NCBI RefSeq assembly: GCF_002205675.1
Contig: NZ_NISK01000005.1
Span: 1-64,000, forward strand
Reading direction: 5' to 3'
DNA from: Sphingopyxis bauzanensis
GTDB taxonomy: Bacteria; Pseudomonadota; Alphaproteobacteria; Sphingomonadales; Sphingomonadaceae
DNA: 64,000 nucleotides
Part shown: positions 19,960 through 27,661 of the stretch, in pieces
Position numbering within the stretch: the first letter of the stretch is position 1
Layout of the letters: every line of letters starts with the position of its first letter
Notes under the pieces: generated by a model
The model's input: the letters and a program-made list of their open reading frames with translations, nothing else
Database searches by the model: none
Told to the model about the DNA's origin: nothing
Made by a program: the position numbers and the translations under genes

Positions 19960-20375
19960 TCCACATAGAGTTCTTCATCTGCGGGGCCGGGCCCGAGCGA
20001 CAGAAGACCCACGGTCCGATCGAGCCATGGCGCATAATCTTGCGGGCGCAGGATAGGCGGCATCACATCACTCAAGCGCGCCAGCGTCGGTGTCGCCGGC
20101 GCGAGCTAGCCCGCACAATCCAGGCCAGGGCCGGGCTCGCGCCACAGGCCCGCCCGTCCGAACAGCGATGCATCCCACAGGCCGCACCAAGCGCGGCGCC
20201 GCTGGCCCGGTGCGCCATGGGGTAGGCGAAGGCATCGGCGAAGATGATGCAGCGCCGAAGCGACTGCGGGCGCGCGAGATGGCCGGCACCGGGTATCAAC
20301 ATGCGGGTGAAAAGCGTCGCGCGCTGTGCCGGGCGCTTGCGCGATGTTCAACGGTTCCGGCCCCGACGTCGCCAA
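19960..20375 (-). pseudogene. SRAP (YedK/HMCES-like) remnant, frameshifted
   Basis: Pieces of an SOS-response-associated peptidase-like protein appear in different minus-strand frames. They are a stretch ending SLRRCIIFADAFAYP (about 20250), LFGRAGLWREPG (about 20150), and SDVMPPILRPQDYAPWLD (about 20070-20020) followed by a degraded tail. In intact SRAP proteins these correspond to the RRC(I/L)xPADxF, GLW and MPxIL...WL blocks. The catalytic Cys2 start is not found. The remnant is squeezed between the RES module promoter and AbiEii. This is a pattern match by eye with moderate confidence. Confidence 0.45.
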
Positions 20376-20381
20376 CCGGCT

Positions 20382-21299
20382 TCAGGCGCCGACTATCCTG
20401 GTCAACGCGTCCAATTGCGCAGCGAACCGCTCGTGCTGCTTGTCGCGGAAAATCTCGAGGTTGCGGATTTTCCACTGCACAGCGGGCAGTGCTCCGACGT
20501 CGGCGGGAAGGCCGAGGAGCGTATAGTCGGGCGCGAGGGAAAAGAAGCCCGCGAGAAAGGCGCGCGCGTCGCCCTGCCGGGCGCGGGCCTGCACATCCTC
20601 GACGAGCCGGGCGCGCGCCGCGATGAGGTCGTCGAGCGCTATCGGCTCGACTGTCATGCCGAGGAATTCGCCGTCAAATTGGCTGGCAATGTCCTTGAGA
20701 TTCGGGTCGAGCAGCTCGTGTGGCGGGCGGTCGTGGCTGATCAGATAGACGAGGAAGGCTTGGAAAATGTCGTCGGTCAGGCCTTCATTGGCATAGAGAT
20801 GGCTTACGTCGAACAGATCGCGCGGGTGCTGCCGGTCGAGCGCCGCGGCGATTTTCCCCGCATAAAGATCGGGAAGCGCGACGAGTTGCATCTCGGCATA
20901 ACCGAACCGCTCCTCGACCGCTGCGTTGACGCCGCGAAGTTCAGGCGCGAACACCGTGCCGCGGAGCACCGGGCTGAGTTCGATTTTGATCTGCGCGCCG
21001 CCCGACCGCACGACGAGGCGCGTGCCATCCTTCGACCCCTGCACATTCACCGTGGCACCAAGGCGCCCCCGAAGCCGCTCGGCGATCCGGGCGAAGGCGG
21101 CGTGGATTGCGTCCAGCGAGGTTGCGCGCGTCTCGACGGGCAGATAGACGAGATCGATATCGACCGAGAGGCGCGGAAGTTCGCGCACGAACAGGTTGAT
21201 CGCGGTTCCGCCCTTGAGCGCAAAATCTTTCTCGGCTGCGATCTCGGGAATCGCACGCACGAGCAGCGCAACCTGCGCTGCATAGATGTCGGCGCTCAT
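20382..21299 (-). CDS. abiEii: Nucleotidyltransferase toxin of type IV AbiE system
   Basis: 305 residues. The nucleotidyltransferase signature is KGGTAINLF (29-37) with the metal-binding pair in LSVDIDL (Asp47, Asp49). AbiEii/DUF1814 blocks follow (LPDLYAGKIAAALDRQHPRD, LFDVSHLYANEGL). The start overlaps the AbiEi stop by four bases. Family knowledge: AbiEii toxins modify tRNA or other RNA with nucleotides and cause phage abortive infection, and AbiEi antitoxins repress the operon. The catalytic residues are intact. Confidence 0.92.
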   Translation of the reverse strand: MSADIYAAQVALLVRAIPEIAAEKDFALKGGTAINLFVRELPRLSVDIDLVYLPVETRATSLDAIHAAFARIAERLRGRLGATVNVQGSKDGTRLVVRSGGAQIKIELSPVLRGTVFAPELRGVNAAVEERFGYAEMQLVALPDLYAGKIAAALDRQHPRDLFDVSHLYANEGLTDDIFQAFLVYLISHDRPPHELLDPNLKDIASQFDGEFLGMTVEPIALDDLIAARARLVEDVQARARQGDARAFLAGFFSLAPDYTLLGLPADVGALPAVQWKIRNLEIFRDKQHERFAAQLDALTRIVGA

Positions 21300-22156
21300 C
21301 GACTCGTTCGCCCGGCGCTGCCCGAACCGCGCTCGCGGGGCACAGTTATTTGATAGGCGCGGTTATATTCGCCACCAGGCACGATCTGGCGTTTCCCCGA
21401 TCCGAGATCGATACCGCTCCGGTCGAGCTTGCGCGTCCAGCCCTGCTTTTGCTCGTCGGCGAGATAGAGGAAGAGCCGCTTCGCCTTGATGCTCGTGCAC
21501 GCGTTGAGCAGCTGCGTGGCGAGCCTCGGGCGCAGCGTCGTCAGTCCGTCGAATAGTTCGGCGCCGTGCGCGAAGCTGAAGGTTCCCGGCACCTCGTCGA
21601 GCACTTCGAGGATCGCGCGCTCGAGGCTAGAAACGCGAAGCTGGTGCTTATGCGCGACGGGGACGCCATCGCCGCTCGCGCCGGTAGGTGATATAGTCGA
21701 GGTTATAAGATCGAGCGTGCGCGTCTCGATACCGAGTTCGTCATCGGTGAAAAGCTTGCGGCTGCGCAGTTCGAGCTCGGCATCGAGTTCGAGCCGCGCG
21801 AGATAGGAGCGGACATAGCGCGCATCGCTATAGGCCCAGACCCGGCGCCGGCCCATCGGCGCATATTGCCAATAGCCCGCAAGCTCGAGCGCAGTCATTC
21901 CGCCTACATGGACCGCGACCGACAGGAGCGATTGCAGCGAGAGCAGCGCAAGCTCCCAGCGTACGACGGGGTCGCCCGTGCGATCGGGCTTTCGGTAGAG
22001 CCGCGATCCCGCGCGCTCCAGCCACCCGCGCTGGACATAATCCCGGATCGATGAGGACGAGAGACCGACTGCGTTCAGCCATGTGGCATCGACCACGAAC
22101 CCCTCGGGGAGATCGTGCATCACTTGGTTTAGAAGCGAGGCTCTTTTTGCGCGCAT
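21296..22156 (-). CDS. abiEi: AbiEi family antitoxin / transcriptional repressor
   Basis: 286 residues. An N-terminal winged helix fits the family (WLNAVGLSSSSIRDYVQRGW, then LERAGSRLYRK), as does the following TALELAGYWQYAPMGRRRVW. Translationally coupled to AbiEii. In type IV systems the antitoxin does not bind the toxin but counteracts it, and its N-terminus represses the promoter. The AT-rich stretch just upstream (22157-22260) is the likely promoter region. Confidence 0.9.
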   Translation of the reverse strand: MRAKRASLLNQVMHDLPEGFVVDATWLNAVGLSSSSIRDYVQRGWLERAGSRLYRKPDRTGDPVVRWELALLSLQSLLSVAVHVGGMTALELAGYWQYAPMGRRRVWAYSDARYVRSYLARLELDAELELRSRKLFTDDELGIETRTLDLITSTISPTGASGDGVPVAHKHQLRVSSLERAILEVLDEVPGTFSFAHGAELFDGLTTLRPRLATQLLNACTSIKAKRLFLYLADEQKQGWTRKLDRSGIDLGSGKRQIVPGGEYNRAYQITVPRERGSGSAGRTSR

Positions 22157-22858
22157 AGCCCGTTATATGGTGCAAAAGTAAACCAAGCGCAAGCTGTGGT
22201 TTAAATATGATCCATTAAATGCGCGATGAGTATATAAAATCCCGATCCTCTAAACTTCGGCCTGCGCACCGTAGACGCCGAGCCGGTCATTCAGGACAAC
22301 AAGCCCTGTGCGAAGACGGCCGTGTCGCACAGGATCGGTAAGGTTTGGCAGGCCCGCTTGTGTTTGTTGCAATCGCGGCCGCCCAAGCGCGGTGATCCCT
22401 CGCCGATCCGCATCGGCTGCATGATATCGATTATTTCGCCGCGATCCTGTGCCAGGGATGTCCGCTTTAAAGTCGAATTGCTAAGAAGGCAAAAATGCCT
22501 GTTTCTCAGGCATAAGAAGAACATGCCCTCTATGCTGAGTCCGCAAAAATGTCCGGAGCCCGCATATTATTTGCCGATCGGGGCTATATGGGAACGCCCA
22601 TTCCAGCGCGTAGCCGCGTCAATACCGCCACTTGGCGGAATTTCGGCGGCGCGGATTTTTCGCTCTCCTCGGGGCTCACCAACCCTTGACGGAGTGCGTT
22701 GCTGCGCGACATCGAGTCCGGGCTGGTGCGCCGCGACGAATGGTCGGGAGATGGCCAATGGGTCAAGTCGCGCGCGGCTGCTCGTGGCGGCGCGCGCGAT
22801 GTGGGTTGGCGAGGCCTCGCGACAGCTCGCGGGGTTGGCGGCGCGGGCGCCGGGTGGC
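22157..22858. other. Intergenic stretch without a supported gene
   Basis: About 700 bases between AbiEi and the PIN toxin. The left 100 bases are AT-rich and probably hold the AbiEi promoter. A small stem (TGCCTG with CAGGCA) lies near 22500. Open frames here show no family I recognise, and their codon use changes along the stretch, so it is probably debris of past insertions. Confidence 0.5.
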
Positions 22859-23275
22859 TCAGCGCAGACCGAGTGATTTTGCCACGGCGGCCGCCGTGAC
22901 GATCTTGGTCCGGCCATGACGCCCCAGGGATAGCAGGTCATTCTTGTCGCCGGTGACCAGCACGTCGGCTTGACTCGCCTCGCACAGCGCGAGCAGGAAA
23001 TCGTCCAGCGGATCCCGCGATCGCTCGACCGGCGGCAGCTTGAGGGGCATCTCGGCGAGCGCGGAAATCTGATTGATCAGCCGACCGACTTCGGACGATT
23101 TTACGAGCGCCCGGATTTTCGGTCGTCGTGTTACGTCGCGCAACTCATCGAGTTGAATTGAATGACTGATCAGTTCGAAGCGGCGGTCGAGCCATGCTTC
23201 GACGAGGCCGGATGCGACGCCCGAGGGCGTAATGAGTCCGCTCAGCAGAATATTGGTATCGAGAATGGCGCGCAC
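22859..23275 (-). CDS. PIN domain putative toxin (TIGR00305-like)
   Basis: 138 residues. PIN-fold acidic residues are placed as expected: Asp6 in AILDTNILLSGL, Glu in LDELRDV, Asp in SRDPLDDFLLALCEAS, and Asp in LVTGDKNDLL. The family is annotated as putative toxin-antitoxin PIN ribonucleases. The preceding ribbon-helix-helix gene ends 3 bases upstream, so they form one unit. Ribonuclease activity is inferred. Confidence 0.88.
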   Translation of the reverse strand: MRAILDTNILLSGLITPSGVASGLVEAWLDRRFELISHSIQLDELRDVTRRPKIRALVKSSEVGRLINQISALAEMPLKLPPVERSRDPLDDFLLALCEASQADVLVTGDKNDLLSLGRHGRTKIVTAAAVAKSLGLR

Positions 23276-23278
23276 GGA

Positions 23279-23539
23279 TCAGCGGCGATGTTCGGTCCAG
23301 AAGGAACCGCGCATCTCAGCGAGCTCTTCGTCGATCAGCTGTTCGATGTCGGTCCCCGGCGTGTCGGCATGGCGCGCCTGGATATCGCGGATCGTCTCAC
23401 GCAGAACCTCGCGATTGACGGCCTCCTCGACAAAGCGCGACAGATCGCCCTTCCGCCCGCCGCGCGTGGCAAGCAACGTACGCAAGGCGATATCGGTATC
23501 GCGCGATACTTTGAGGCTCCAGCGAGCAAGTTCACCCAT
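23279..23539 (-). CDS. Ribbon-helix-helix-like antitoxin paired with the PIN toxin
   Basis: 86 residues. The N-terminus RWSLKVSRDTDIALRTLLA followed by GDLSRFVEEAVNREVL matches a ribbon-helix-helix DNA-binding antitoxin, with a charged C-terminal tail (IEQLIDEELAEMR) for toxin binding. It is first in the pair, and a perfect 12-base palindrome sits 15 bases upstream of its start, consistent with autoregulation. Confidence 0.85.
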   Translation of the reverse strand: MGELARWSLKVSRDTDIALRTLLATRGGRKGDLSRFVEEAVNREVLRETIRDIQARHADTPGTDIEQLIDEELAEMRGSFWTEHRR

Positions 23540-23554
23540 AGATCACCTGTGTGT

Positions 23555-23566
23555 TTAGACGTCTAA
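23555..23566. promoter_or_regulatory. Palindromic operator of the RHH-PIN module
   Basis: TTAGACGTCTAA is a perfect 12-base palindrome between a TATATG -10-like element (minus strand) and the antitoxin start at 23539. It contains AGACGTCT, the same core that the RHH repressor MetJ recognises, which fits an RHH regulator. Confidence 0.65.
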
Positions 23567-24080
23567 GCGCATATAAGGCTGAACCGGTGCCGACGCAAGG
23601 CGGCACCGCAGCCGCTTCGGCAGCGGCGGCGGAGCGCGGGTGGTGGGGGGCGGACTCCGGCGGCGAAAGGCGTCGCCGCAAGTCGTGCTAACGGTTGGTC
23701 CGCGGATGCCGCGAGATCGTGCCTGTCGACGAAGCGGTCATCGCCGCGTCGGGGGTCGATTTCCGGATCTGGGGATCACAGGCCTTTTACATGCTGAGCG
23801 GATTATGGGCAGGTCCCGCCGCAGTCCGCCTTCTTCCAGCAGCGACGATTATCGCACCTGCTTCCACGAAACTCACCCACGCTCGGTTCCGCCCTTTCTC
23901 CCTATAAAACCTTGAAACTGTGAGATAAAAGCTTGTCGCCACGCGCCGTCCCCTCATTCGGGCCCCACATTTCACCCAGGTTTTTTGACGTCCTTCGGAG
24001 CTGTCTGGCGAAACCGCTGGCTTGCATGTGGTCTTTTGGTCGCGGCCGGACATATCCGCCGGCTCACAGTCGGTCGCCGC
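23567..24080. other. Intergenic stretch without a supported gene
   Basis: About 500 bases between the RHH-PIN promoter and the hipA fragment. Short open frames occur on both strands, but none shows a family signature. I see no tRNA-like or repeat structure beyond a small stem (CCGCTTCGGCAGCGG near 23610). Confidence 0.5.
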
Positions 24081-24629
24081 TCAGGGTCGAAAGTCGAGGT
24101 CGATCTCGGTCAAGCGAGTTCGGATCTCTTTGGCGGAAGCCGTGACGCCGGTCTCTTCCGCGATGTCCGTCCAACTCGAAAGACTCGCTCTAACTTCATC
24201 GATGATCTTGTTGGCGAGGGGCAGGGCGATGCCGTGCTTTTGTGCGAGCGTCGTCGCATGCGCACGCGTGGGCCGTCGACCTTCACCATCAACATCGAGA
24301 TAGTGTTCGCCACGCGGACCATGCGAAAAGGTGAGGTCGTAGGCCGGTGAGAGTCGCCACTGGCCTGCGTTGTCCATCAAATAAGCATGCTGACCTGCAT
24401 GGTCATCGCGATTCGATGACAAGATGTTGAAGACCATTCGGCGGTAGGCTTGCTCGACATCGCCCTGGTGGCGCGTGATGGCGCGCGTCGCCTGGAAAAA
24501 CTGATGATAGCCGATCGTTGGCGTATTCCAATGGGTGTGCAGCACGCCTGCAAACGAGGCGACGTGGAAACGCTGTCCCGGCGCGGGGCGATCAAATCGC
24601 TGCGTAGAGATCGGTCGCAAGGCCCGCAC
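24081..24629 (-). pseudogene. hipA: HipA kinase toxin, C-terminal fragment
   Basis: About 182 codons remain, against about 400 in intact HipA proteins. The retained part begins in the TQRFDR region and continues with QRFHVASFAGVLHTHWNTPT. It keeps the kinase catalytic/metal block FNILSSNRDDHAGQHAYL and the WRLSPAYDL segment. The N-terminal subdomain and ATP-binding lobe are missing, presumably by a deletion that joined the fragment to the end of hipB. The GTG at 24629 is only a formal start. Kinase activity is not expected. Confidence 0.8.
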
Positions 24630-24653
24630 GAAGGGGCACGCCCGCCTCGAGGA

Positions 24654-24950
24654 TCATGGGCGGCGGCCCTTGCGGGAAGCTTCAGACCTCTGGCGGGCAA
24701 GCAGCTCGTCGAGACTGCGCGCTTCGGGTTGGGGAAAGAGCTGTGATAGTGCGTCTTCGGCGCGCAGGGCGACGGCCGCCTTGACCATATCTTCCAACGA
24801 AGCCTTCCCTTCGGCCTCGAGGCGGCGCCAAGTTCGATAGGCGACGCCAGCACGGCTGGCAGCATCTGTCTGTGTCCAGCCGAACGCCGCACGACGTTGA
24901 CGAATGCGCTGGCCGATTTGCCGGGTCAGTTCCAACGGCGTTTCCAACAT
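24654..24950 (-). CDS. hipB: HipB-like Xre antitoxin/repressor
   Basis: 98 residues from the ATG at 24950. The helix-turn-helix is clear (IGQRIRQRRAAFGWTQTDAA, then SRAGVAYRTWRRLEAEGK). The start codon touches an 18-base palindrome and has no clear ribosome site, so it may be leaderless or use another start (for example 24998). Two matching palindromes (24950-24967 and 24991-25008) look like its operators. Its partner hipA is truncated, so hipB may persist as an orphan repressor. Confidence 0.82.
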   Translation of the reverse strand: MLETPLELTRQIGQRIRQRRAAFGWTQTDAASRAGVAYRTWRRLEAEGKASLEDMVKAAVALRAEDALSQLFPQPEARSLDELLARQRSEASRKGRRP

Positions 24951-25008
24951 TGTCCATATGTGGACAAAAATCGTTAGAAATGCAATAAAATTGTCCAAAT
25001 AAGGACAA
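24950..25008. promoter_or_regulatory. Twin HipB-type operators
   Basis: Two palindromes share TTGTCC-N6-GGACAA: TTGTCCATATGTGGACAA (24950-24967) and TTGTCCAAATAAGGACAA (24991-25008). Their centres are 41 bases apart, about four helical turns, which would let two repressor dimers act together. They cover the region just upstream of hipB. Confidence 0.8.
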
Positions 25009-25049
25009 TTTCCTGCTTCGCTACGAGCCGTTGCTTGTTATCGCAGGCT

Positions 25050-25490
25050 TTACCCGGCAACTTCGTCAAACAACGGTTCCAGCGCGATTGGGTCGGCCAA
25101 TGTGATGCGGTCGAGGATCGAGGCGGTGTCGTCGCGGACTTTCAGCATCAGGCTGCGCAGGCGGCATTCGGCTTCTGGAAGGCAATTCTTGCAATGTTCG
25201 TGCGCATTGCGCGCCGCGCAGGGGACCAGCGCTAGCGACCCGCGGGTCAGGCGGACAAGGTCGCCATAGCTGATGTCGATCGGCGATATGGCCAGCTGAT
25301 ACCCGCCGTCGCGCCCGCGTTGCGAAATCAGCAAGCCCTCGCGCGCCATTTCCGACAGGATCACAGTCAGGAATTTCGGCGGGATGTTTTGCGCTTCTGC
25401 AATATCCGCCAGCTGGACCTGCCCCTTGCCCCAATGATCGGCAAGATGCTGGAACGCGCGGATCGTATAGCGGGTCTTTTGCGAGAGCAT
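25050..25490 (-). CDS. Rrf2 family transcriptional regulator
   Basis: 146 residues. The winged helix matches Rrf2 (MLSQKTRYTIRAFQHLAD, QLADIAEAQNIPPKFLTVIL). A Cys cluster (CAARNAHEHCKNCLPEAEC) could ligate an Fe-S cluster as in IscR, RirA or NsrR. The target is unknown. The divergent secreted-protein gene starts 150 bases away. Confidence 0.9.
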   Translation of the reverse strand: MLSQKTRYTIRAFQHLADHWGKGQVQLADIAEAQNIPPKFLTVILSEMAREGLLISQRGRDGGYQLAISPIDISYGDLVRLTRGSLALVPCAARNAHEHCKNCLPEAECRLRSLMLKVRDDTASILDRITLADPIALEPLFDEVAG

Positions 25491-25639
25491 GGCGGGCTTA
25501 CTGTGACATATTCAGGCTTAATTCAACCTGTCTGGATGACATTTCGCCAAGAGTTGATGAAAATCACAGCGGGTGGCATGAACGCAGCCTATAAGCACCG
25601 TGATGCTGTCGGTTACGGCAATGATTTGGGGTAGAGCGG

Positions 25640-26200
25640 ATGATGCGTATTTTTCTAGGCGTTCCGGCGGTGCTGGCGGTGTGCATGCTGGCGGTGACCC
25701 CCGCGCAGGCGCAGTTCGGCAGCCTGCTTCGCAAAGCCACAACGCCCGCGCCAAAACCGAGCAGCGACGACAACGGCGGCTGCCCCAAGGGCAAAAAGGG
25801 TAGCAGCATCGGCCGCAACATCCTCGGCAATGTGCTGAACGATGCGGTCGGAGATGTGGCGAGCAAGGCCGGCGTGTACAGCTATGTGCCGATCAGCGAA
25901 GTCAGCGGGACGCTGACCGACGCGATCGCGTGCCGACTCGATCCGGGTGAGCAAGTGCAGGCGGCCGTCGCGACCGAGGAAGCAACGCGCGGTGAAGAGG
26001 TTGGCGCGACGGCCAACTGGACCAGCGCGACCCGTCCCGAAGTCAGCGGATCATCGACGGTGGCATCGATTAACGAAGAGGGCGGCGGGCGCAAGTGCAT
26101 GAACGTCAATGACTTCATCATCGTCGAAGGCGAAGAGACGCGGGTGACAAAACGCATGTGCAAAGGACCGGGTGAATCGCGTTATGTCCTGGCGGCGTAG
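25640..26200 (+). CDS. Secreted protein of unknown function
   Basis: 186 residues (two adjacent ATGs at 25640 and 25643). A signal peptide ends at AQAQ. The mature protein has a region rich in Gly/Asn (GRNILGNVLNDAVGDVASKA), four cysteines, and ends MNVNDFIIVEGEETRVTKRM. The C-terminus resembles surface-antigen-like domains of alphaproteobacteria. The following ClpP-like gene overlaps its end, so both are likely exported partners. Confidence 0.75.
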   Translation: MMRIFLGVPAVLAVCMLAVTPAQAQFGSLLRKATTPAPKPSSDDNGGCPKGKKGSSIGRNILGNVLNDAVGDVASKAGVYSYVPISEVSGTLTDAIACRLDPGEQVQAAVATEEATRGEEVGATANWTSATRPEVSGSSTVASINEEGGGRKCMNVNDFIIVEGEETRVTKRMCKGPGESRYVLAA

Positions 26201-26897
26201 AGCGGCACGCTGCGGCATTTCGCTGGTCGCGTTCGGCAGCCTGACCGCCGCCGCCGCGGTCGATCCGGTCAACCCGACCTGCCCGCTCAACCCCAATTGG
26301 TCGAGCCATCCGACGATGAAGCTGACGGTGGAAAAGCGTGGCGGGATGAAAGTCCTGCTGGCCGAGGGGCGGATCGACCCCGGATTGCCCGACCGGCTGA
26401 CCGCCGCGTTGAAGGCTAATCCCGACGTCGGCGAAATCTGGCTGCGCTCCCCAGGCGGCGACGCTCGCGCGGGCAATGCGGCGGGGCGGATCATCCGCTC
26501 CAATCTCGGCGTTACGACTCGGATCCCTGCGGGCTGGGCCTGTTTCAGCGCCTGCAATTTCGTGTTCATGGGCGGCGCGCCGCGCGTCATCGAGCCCGGC
26601 GGTCACTTCATGGTCCACATGTTTACGCGCACCGGCGACCGTTCGGCGATCGACATGAGCGTCGCGATGGGAACTGACGCGACGCGCGAACTAATCGGTG
26701 ACATCGAACAGGATTCGGCGCTGCTGGCGAGTGAAGACAATGATTTCCTGATCCGCATGGGGATCTCGCGAAAATTGCTGACCGAAGTCATGTATCGCCA
26801 GCAGGCGGTGGCGACCGAGGAAAATAAATCGACCCGCCGCTGCCTGACACTCGCTGAAGCACTGAAATATGGGGTGACCTACGCGCCCGAGGAATGA
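26172..26897 (+). CDS. Periplasmic ClpP/crotonase-fold protein (COG3904-like)
   Basis: 241 residues from GTG 26172, or 237 from ATG 26184; both overlap the previous gene. A twin-Arg-containing signal region (MSWRRRAARCGISLVAFGSL) precedes a ClpP-like fold: EIWLRSPGGDARAGNAAGR, then GWACFSACNFVFMGG with the putative nucleophile Ser, then HFMVHMF with a candidate His. In the family the SAC motif corresponds to the protease active-site loop. The substrate is unknown; the coupled secreted protein upstream is an obvious candidate partner. Confidence 0.78.
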   Translation: MNRVMSWRRRAARCGISLVAFGSLTAAAAVDPVNPTCPLNPNWSSHPTMKLTVEKRGGMKVLLAEGRIDPGLPDRLTAALKANPDVGEIWLRSPGGDARAGNAAGRIIRSNLGVTTRIPAGWACFSACNFVFMGGAPRVIEPGGHFMVHMFTRTGDRSAIDMSVAMGTDATRELIGDIEQDSALLASEDNDFLIRMGISRKLLTEVMYRQQAVATEENKSTRRCLTLAEALKYGVTYAPEE

Positions 26898-26968
26898 TCG
26901 GGTTGCGTGTGTAGCGTTGCAAACTGAAACGAATGTCGTAGATTGGCGGGCAAATAGGAGAGGCTGCC

Positions 26969-27571
26969 ATGAACGAGATGACGCATGACCATGCGACCTT
27001 CCGGTCGATGATCGACGGGACGCAGGAAGATTGGGACATCATCGCGCGCGAACAGAAAGAATTCGCGCCGCAGAATGGCAAGCGCGTCCTCGACCATCTC
27101 AAGCTGCTCGGCGGCGATTATGGCGGCTTTCCGGTCGACCGGCTCGAGCATTGCCTGCAAACTGCGACGCGCGCGCACCGTGATGGTCGTGACGAGGAGT
27201 ATGTCGTGATGGCGCTGCTCCACGACATCGGCGACACGCTGGGCGCGTTCAACCACCCCGACGTCGCGGCGGCGATATTGAAGCCGTTCCTGTCAGAAGA
27301 GAATCTGTGGATCGTCCAGCATCATGGCATTTTCCAGGGCCATTATTTCTTCCACTACATCGGCCTCGACCGCGACATGCGCGACCAGTTCAAGGACAGT
27401 CCACACTATGCGGCGTGCGCCGAATTCTGCGAAAAATATGACGCGCCGGCGTTCGACCCCGACTACGATAGCGAGCCGCTGGAATTTTTCGAGCCGATGG
27501 TGATGCGGATCTGTTCGTATCCGAAAACGAGCATCTACAAGAAGGTAATGGTCGAGGCAGAGGCGGAATAG
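26969..27571 (+). CDS. HD domain protein
   Basis: 200 residues. The HD phosphohydrolase motif is seen as LEHCLQTATRAHRDG and VVMALLHDIGDTLG, with later His residues in VQHHGIFQGHYFFHYIG that can complete metal ligation. The closest pattern is the phosphonate-utilisation HD family (PhnZ-like, HD plus Glu/Tyr insert), but the substrate cannot be assigned. A ribosome site AGGAGAGG precedes the ATG. It is followed by two palindromic repeats. Confidence 0.85.
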   Translation: MNEMTHDHATFRSMIDGTQEDWDIIAREQKEFAPQNGKRVLDHLKLLGGDYGGFPVDRLEHCLQTATRAHRDGRDEEYVVMALLHDIGDTLGAFNHPDVAAAILKPFLSEENLWIVQHHGIFQGHYFFHYIGLDRDMRDQFKDSPHYAACAEFCEKYDAPAFDPDYDSEPLEFFEPMVMRICSYPKTSIYKKVMVEAEAE

Positions 27572-27580
27572 TTTGCAGCT

Positions 27581-27649
27581 GCCATCCCAGCGAAAGCTGG
27601 GATGGCTATCATCCTTTCCGAACGCAAGCGGTCCCAGCTTTCGCTGGGA
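27581..27649. repeat. Pair of palindromic REP-like elements
   Basis: The first hairpin (27581-27606) has 11-base arms (GCCATCCCAGC with GCTGGGATGGC) around GAAA. The second (27632-27649) has 7-base arms (TCCCAGC with GCTGGGA) around TTTC, so the two units are in opposite orientation. They separate the convergent HD and enoyl-CoA hydratase genes and may also stop transcription from both sides. Confidence 0.8.
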
Positions 27650-27661
27650 TGCCGAGCTTCC

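Noticed and set aside
19821-20075. A complete 84-residue protein starting MSDVMPPILRPQDY
   Set aside because: Its first part matches the C-terminal block of SRAP proteins and other pieces lie upstream in other frames, so it is treated as a remnant.
20090-20626. 178-residue Arg/Ala-rich frame on the plus strand
   Set aside because: It runs opposite AbiEii and the SRAP remnant, with no motif and shadow-like composition.
18000-25000. Direct repeat of the tRNA-Ala 3' end as a right attachment site
   Set aside because: I looked for GATCCCGCTAGGCTCCACCA or a large part of it in the island and beyond and found no convincing copy; a computed search would be decisive.
27581-27649. CRISPR-like repeats
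   Set aside because: Only two hairpin units in opposite orientation with no regular spacers and no cas genes; REP-like elements fit.
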